Under the pieces are notes generated by a model that was not told the DNA's origin, ran no database searches, and worked only from the letters and a program-made list of their open reading frames with translations. Position numbers and translations under genes: made by a program. A stretch of 12,956 nt of DNA from Chromera velia. Its lineage: Eukaryota > Sar > Chromeraceae. Location of the stretch: the NCBI GenBank assembly GCA_018398765.1, contig JAHBMJ010003145.1, positions 1 to 12,956 on the forward strand, given 5' to 3'. Of the stretch, positions 8,251 through 12,513 are shown piece by piece; positions within the stretch are counted from its first letter, which is position 1, and each line of letters starts with the position of its first letter.

Positions 8251-11200
8251 TCTTTCTTTCTTTCTTTCTTTCTTTCTGTCTGTCTGTCTGTCTGTCTGGC
8301 CTCTCTGTGTGTCTCTCTGTCTGTCTGTTTGTCTGTCTGTCTGGTCTGAGTGTCTATCTGTCTGTCTGTCTGTCTCTCTGTCTGTCTCTAGGTAAATCAG
8401 TCTATCTGTCGGTTTGTCTGTGTGTCGATCTGTCAGTCTGTCTGTCATGCAATCAGACAGTGCGGAAGTGAAGTTGTGAGAAAATGAGTGAGTGAGGGAC
8501 GAAGGGAGGGATTCGGCGAAAGGCACTTTGGATTCTCTTCATTGACTTTGAGCTTTTCATTCCTGCATGTCTTTTTCGATGCCCTCCTCGTTTTGACGAT
8601 TGACGGGGGGACGCATGTCAATTTTTGGTCTACCCAACACCCTTGCTTTTTCGTCTCATTTATTTGGTTTCGGCGTTTTTTCCCTGTTCGTTTACTGGCT
8701 CAGGTCTCCTCTGTTTCCCGTTCTGCTCGCTCCTCCTGATCATTGTCACGGCCTCGTTCCTCGGTCTTCTTTCCTCTCTCATTGATACATTCGTTGGTTT
8801 ATTTGCCCTTTCCTTGAATGCTGCAAACTTTCGTTGTTGTTGGAATTAACGAATGCAGTCAGGAAGGTTCCAACCTGGACGACCATAGAGGAGAGTTATG
8901 CATTTATTTTCATACAGAATTATTATTTATTTATTTTTCCTGTATGAAAAAGAATTCCGTATGAAAATAAACGGATGCAGTCAGGAAGGTTCCTACCAGG
9001 ACGACCATAGAGGAGAGTCATGCATTTGTTTTCATACAGAATTATTATTTATTTATTTTTCCTGTATGAAAAAGAATTCTGTATGAAAATAAACGGATGC
9101 AGTCAGGAAGGTTCCAACCAGGACGACCATAGAGGAGACTTAACGCTGACCACGACGAACTTCTACCCACCATCGACGGTAGCCTTCCTCACCTGCCGAG
9201 GAGACTTTACTCCCTACCCCCTCGAGAACGACGGGAAACTGGAAATCATCTGTAGGGGTGGATCTTTTGGAGCTCCGAATTTTGCCTGCATGAGTGAGTC
9301 AGTCGGTTCACAGCTCATTCTTCTTGTCTGTCTATATATCTTATGAGCATATGCAGCCAATCACATCACACACATGAACGCAGAAGAGAATCACGAGGTT
9401 CGACTACATTGCCTCCCTCGAATTAGAGCCAATGAGTTGACGTGGTGTGGGCAGCCAGGCAGACAGGCAGGCAGGCAGTCACTCATTGTTGCTGCACGCA
9501 TCTGTATCCAAAAAAGACGGAAGAATTAAATAGTCGATTCACTGTACGGATTTTCAAGCAATGGCTCGTTCAGGGGTCGCGAAAGCATCGTACGTACATA
9601 TCGATTCTTCTGCCATCGCAGAATCGTGCCCGGACCCTCCCAGGCTTCCCCCCCGAGCTCGAATGTTCTTCAATTTTGATAGAGGGGACAACTTTATTGA
9701 CTTTGAGGACTTCAAGAAGGTGTACCCTTACAGAGCAGAAGCCCTCCATTACCACGGAGCAGAGTACCAGATCGGATGTTTCGTTCACAACATGGGCAAG
9801 CACGCACAAGCAAGGAAGCAGCATTCTCGGTTCACATGGGGACAGTACACACACAGGATCTACCCCTGGTTTCCCGAGTCCTTCGACATGAAGAACATCC
9901 TCTTGATGTTTACACTTTTGCGTGCGTCAGTTGCCTGGTTGAGGTTTTTGCGTCCTACCCAGAGGCCCCATTTGTTTCTTGCTGTATAGGCCAAAGATAA
10001 ACATCGTTCATTGCAGCAGGAAAGAGAGAGCTAGATGCCTGCGGATATTGTCTGGAGCAAACAAATGAATTAATGAAAAACAGCTTTTTGTCGTAGAGAC
10101 ACTAGAGCAAGTTTGGATCGAATTGGACAGACTGCAACAGTCTCCGAAGAGAGGGAAGGAAAACAAAAAAGGGAGGACAGAGAGCCCAAGTGACTGCAAG
10201 AACAAAACGAAGAAGATAAAAAGAAGAGGTAGACGAAGAAGAAAAAGAAAATAACGAAAGCTCATTCCGATGCGGCAAAAGGCTTTGAAGGAAATCTGAT
10301 GGGCCATACAGAAAGAAAGCTCCAGTCGGACTTGTACGCTTTTCTTGAACGTGTCCATGATGTTTCTTATTGAGAGAGGCAAAACGTAACTTTCATTTGA
10401 ACTTTCCCTTCGATCCCTGCCAACATTAGAATCTTCCTCTTTGACTGTATTTGCGCTTTCTCTCTTGTATCTCTCGTGCTCGCTCCGATTGGTGTCAATC
10501 AATATGCACGCCCTTGTTTCTTCAACTCTTCCTCCCATGCCTTCTCTTCTACCCTCTTGTTCTCTTCCTTCTTTTTGTCCGCAGCTTTGATCATGTGCGC
10601 TTTCGCCGTGTACACGTACAGAACCAAAATGATCGCAACATACGGCTTCGACATGTGGCAGGCCGCGGGAACATACTTGTTCTTCCTGTACTCCTGCGCC
10701 GCCGCATTCTTCATCTTCTACATCTGGATGACTTTTGTTGTCTGGTCACCAACGCTGTCCACCAGCCTCGTCGAGACCTACGGATACATGTGCCTTTCGT
10801 GAGTTGAGTGAGTGAGTGAGTGAGTGAGTGAGTGAGGGAGTGAGTGAGTGAGTGAGTGAGTGAGGGAGGGAGGGAAGGAGTGAGGTCTGTCTCTCTAGCC
10901 TGGTGGTTCTCTCTGGAATGTCTGTCTCTCTGGAAGGCCTTCACTTCTCTCTCTCTGGTGTGGGCGATCGGTCACTTCTTTTCTTTCTGTCGCAGATCTC
11001 TCAGCAAAGAATGGATCCATCCATGCTGCCAGAGAGCATCTCCGCGTCACTTTCTGCGCTCTCTGATTTGATCGTATGTATGCGTGCACTGATCTATCGC
11101 GTTGCTTGCATGCATGCATGCAGCTGCGACCAGGACATCAATCCTCGTCCCAGGGCTCAATTCGGAGATAGTACTAGGCACTTCGTGGAGCACGGGCGGT

Positions 11201-11343
11201 CGTGGTTTTGGTCCAAGTACATCAAACCGGCCTCGCATACCGGGTCCAAATTGATGAAACACCCAAGGTACGTAACGCTGCAGTGGCTTTCCCTGCCTGT
11301 TCACACTCTCTTTGTATCTCCGCATGTGCGCGGATGTGTGTGA

Positions 11344-11384
<41 letters not shown>

Positions 11385-11963
11385 TGAGAGTGAGAGAGAG
11401 AGGGAGTGAGTGTTAGTGAGGGAGTGTGTGTGCCCATGTGTGTGTATATATGTGTGCGTGGTAGAGAAGGTGATGGATGAGGCATATGTCCCAAACGGAT
11501 GGCTAAAGGGAAAGGTTGCTGTCGTTCAGTATTAATTTCTGATTCCTTCCTTCCGCATATTATCTAGCACATGTATGCGTGTTTGGTTTTCGGAATTCTT
11601 CCTCGGAGTCCCCATGGTGCTCTGGTATCTGCCATTCACTTGAAATGTTAAGTTGATCCATGCAGGTCAATTATGGGTCTAACCAAAAGGGTAATGTGTG
11701 TCGACGGCGAGTGGACAGACTCTTCGTTCTCGTGTACGAGGGCCTACTCACGAACTTCAGATTTCAACACGAAGCAGAAGACCTCCGTCATTTGTACAGT
11801 AGCGTTCCAAAAGGGCTTCCTTGACGGTAGGTTGGGAGACTCTTTTCATCGTTTTTTCCTTGTTTCTTGTTCCTTTCCTCTTTCTTGCGCTCCTTTTCCA
11901 AATTTTGGCGTCCCAACCTCCCCCATTGACGTCCTGACCCCTTTTGACACTCTCCTCTCCCCG

Positions 11964-11997
<34 letters not shown>

Positions 11998-12444
11998 CCT
12001 GTCTGTCTGCCTGTGCAGAGAAAGTCTACGCACGCGACGAACGATTTGGGTCCCGCCACATTCACAGCAGCCTTCAGAAGGTCAGCCAGCCAAGGAGGGA
12101 GGGGGATGGGATGGGAAACAACCGTGGTCGATTAGTTTGTTCCTCGCTAGCTCGGTTTCTGTGCCTTGGCTTGTCTTGCCGCCTTGAAGGCCTTCAAGCA
12201 AGCAAGCAAACGCACTGTGTGCTGCACCTGGGTTTCTTTCAGTCAATGATCTGGTTGTATGAGCAAAAAATAGAGAACAGAAGTAAGTGAGCATAGCAGA
12301 GCGGAGCAGGGGGGAGGTTGATCGAGCCTACTTCGACGCTTTTGAAGTTTCAAAGTTCTTCTTTGTCTAGTCTGGTTGCGCCTTTTTTCCCGGGAGCCCC
12401 GTCTCTTTTTCCTTCCTCCGTGTCCACACACGTGCGTGCGCGCG

Positions 12445-12513
<69 letters not shown>

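Larger units (their letters stand above)
8850..9093 (+). mobile_element. Doubled fold-back element B: two 122-bp units
   Basis: Each unit is a 45-base copy of the exon 18 acceptor region (8850-8894; 8972-9016) plus a 77-base core (8895-8971; 9017-9093); a third 45-base copy at 9094-9138 is the real junction. Inverted-repeat arms of 18 bases (8904-8921 with 8953-8970; 9026-9043 with 9075-9092) each have one mismatch and contain TTTTCATACAGAATT. A further CTGTATGAAAAAG copy lies inside each core. The two cores differ at three sites, so the second unit probably arose by tandem duplication. Confidence 0.65.
7809..9102 (+). other. Intron 17 (1,294 bp), the longest intron
   Basis: Holds a TCTG/TTTG satellite (7814-8051), a (TG)n run (8051-8085), a unique segment (8086-8210), (CT)n, (CTTT)n and (TCTG)n blocks (8215-8450), a unique T-rich segment (about 8450-8849) and the doubled fold-back unit (8850-9093). 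Long open frames of CLSVCLSV or TDRQTD type are repeat translations. I see no gene in the unique segments. Confidence 0.7.

Noticed and set aside
7790-8526. Open frames of about 200 codons on both strands through the TCTG and CT repeats
   Set aside because: They encode only repeat translations ([16 protein letters not shown]) and lie between two sushi exons that join in phase 2.
8850-9138. CRISPR-like array of three regular 45-base repeats
   Set aside because: The 'spacers' are nearly identical to each other and the last repeat continues as a coding exon in a eukaryotic gene.
9776-10000. Alternative frame through exon 19
   Set aside because: It loses the IGC cysteine and the hydrophobic helix continued in exon 20; it is a shadow frame.
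10997-11080. Exon-like piece with acceptor GTCGCAG and donor ATC|GTATGT (open peptide with MDPSMLPES)
   Set aside because: It is phase 0-0 and between phase 2 neighbours it would read through to a stop (TGA at the end of the piece); exon 20 joins exon 21 directly in frame.
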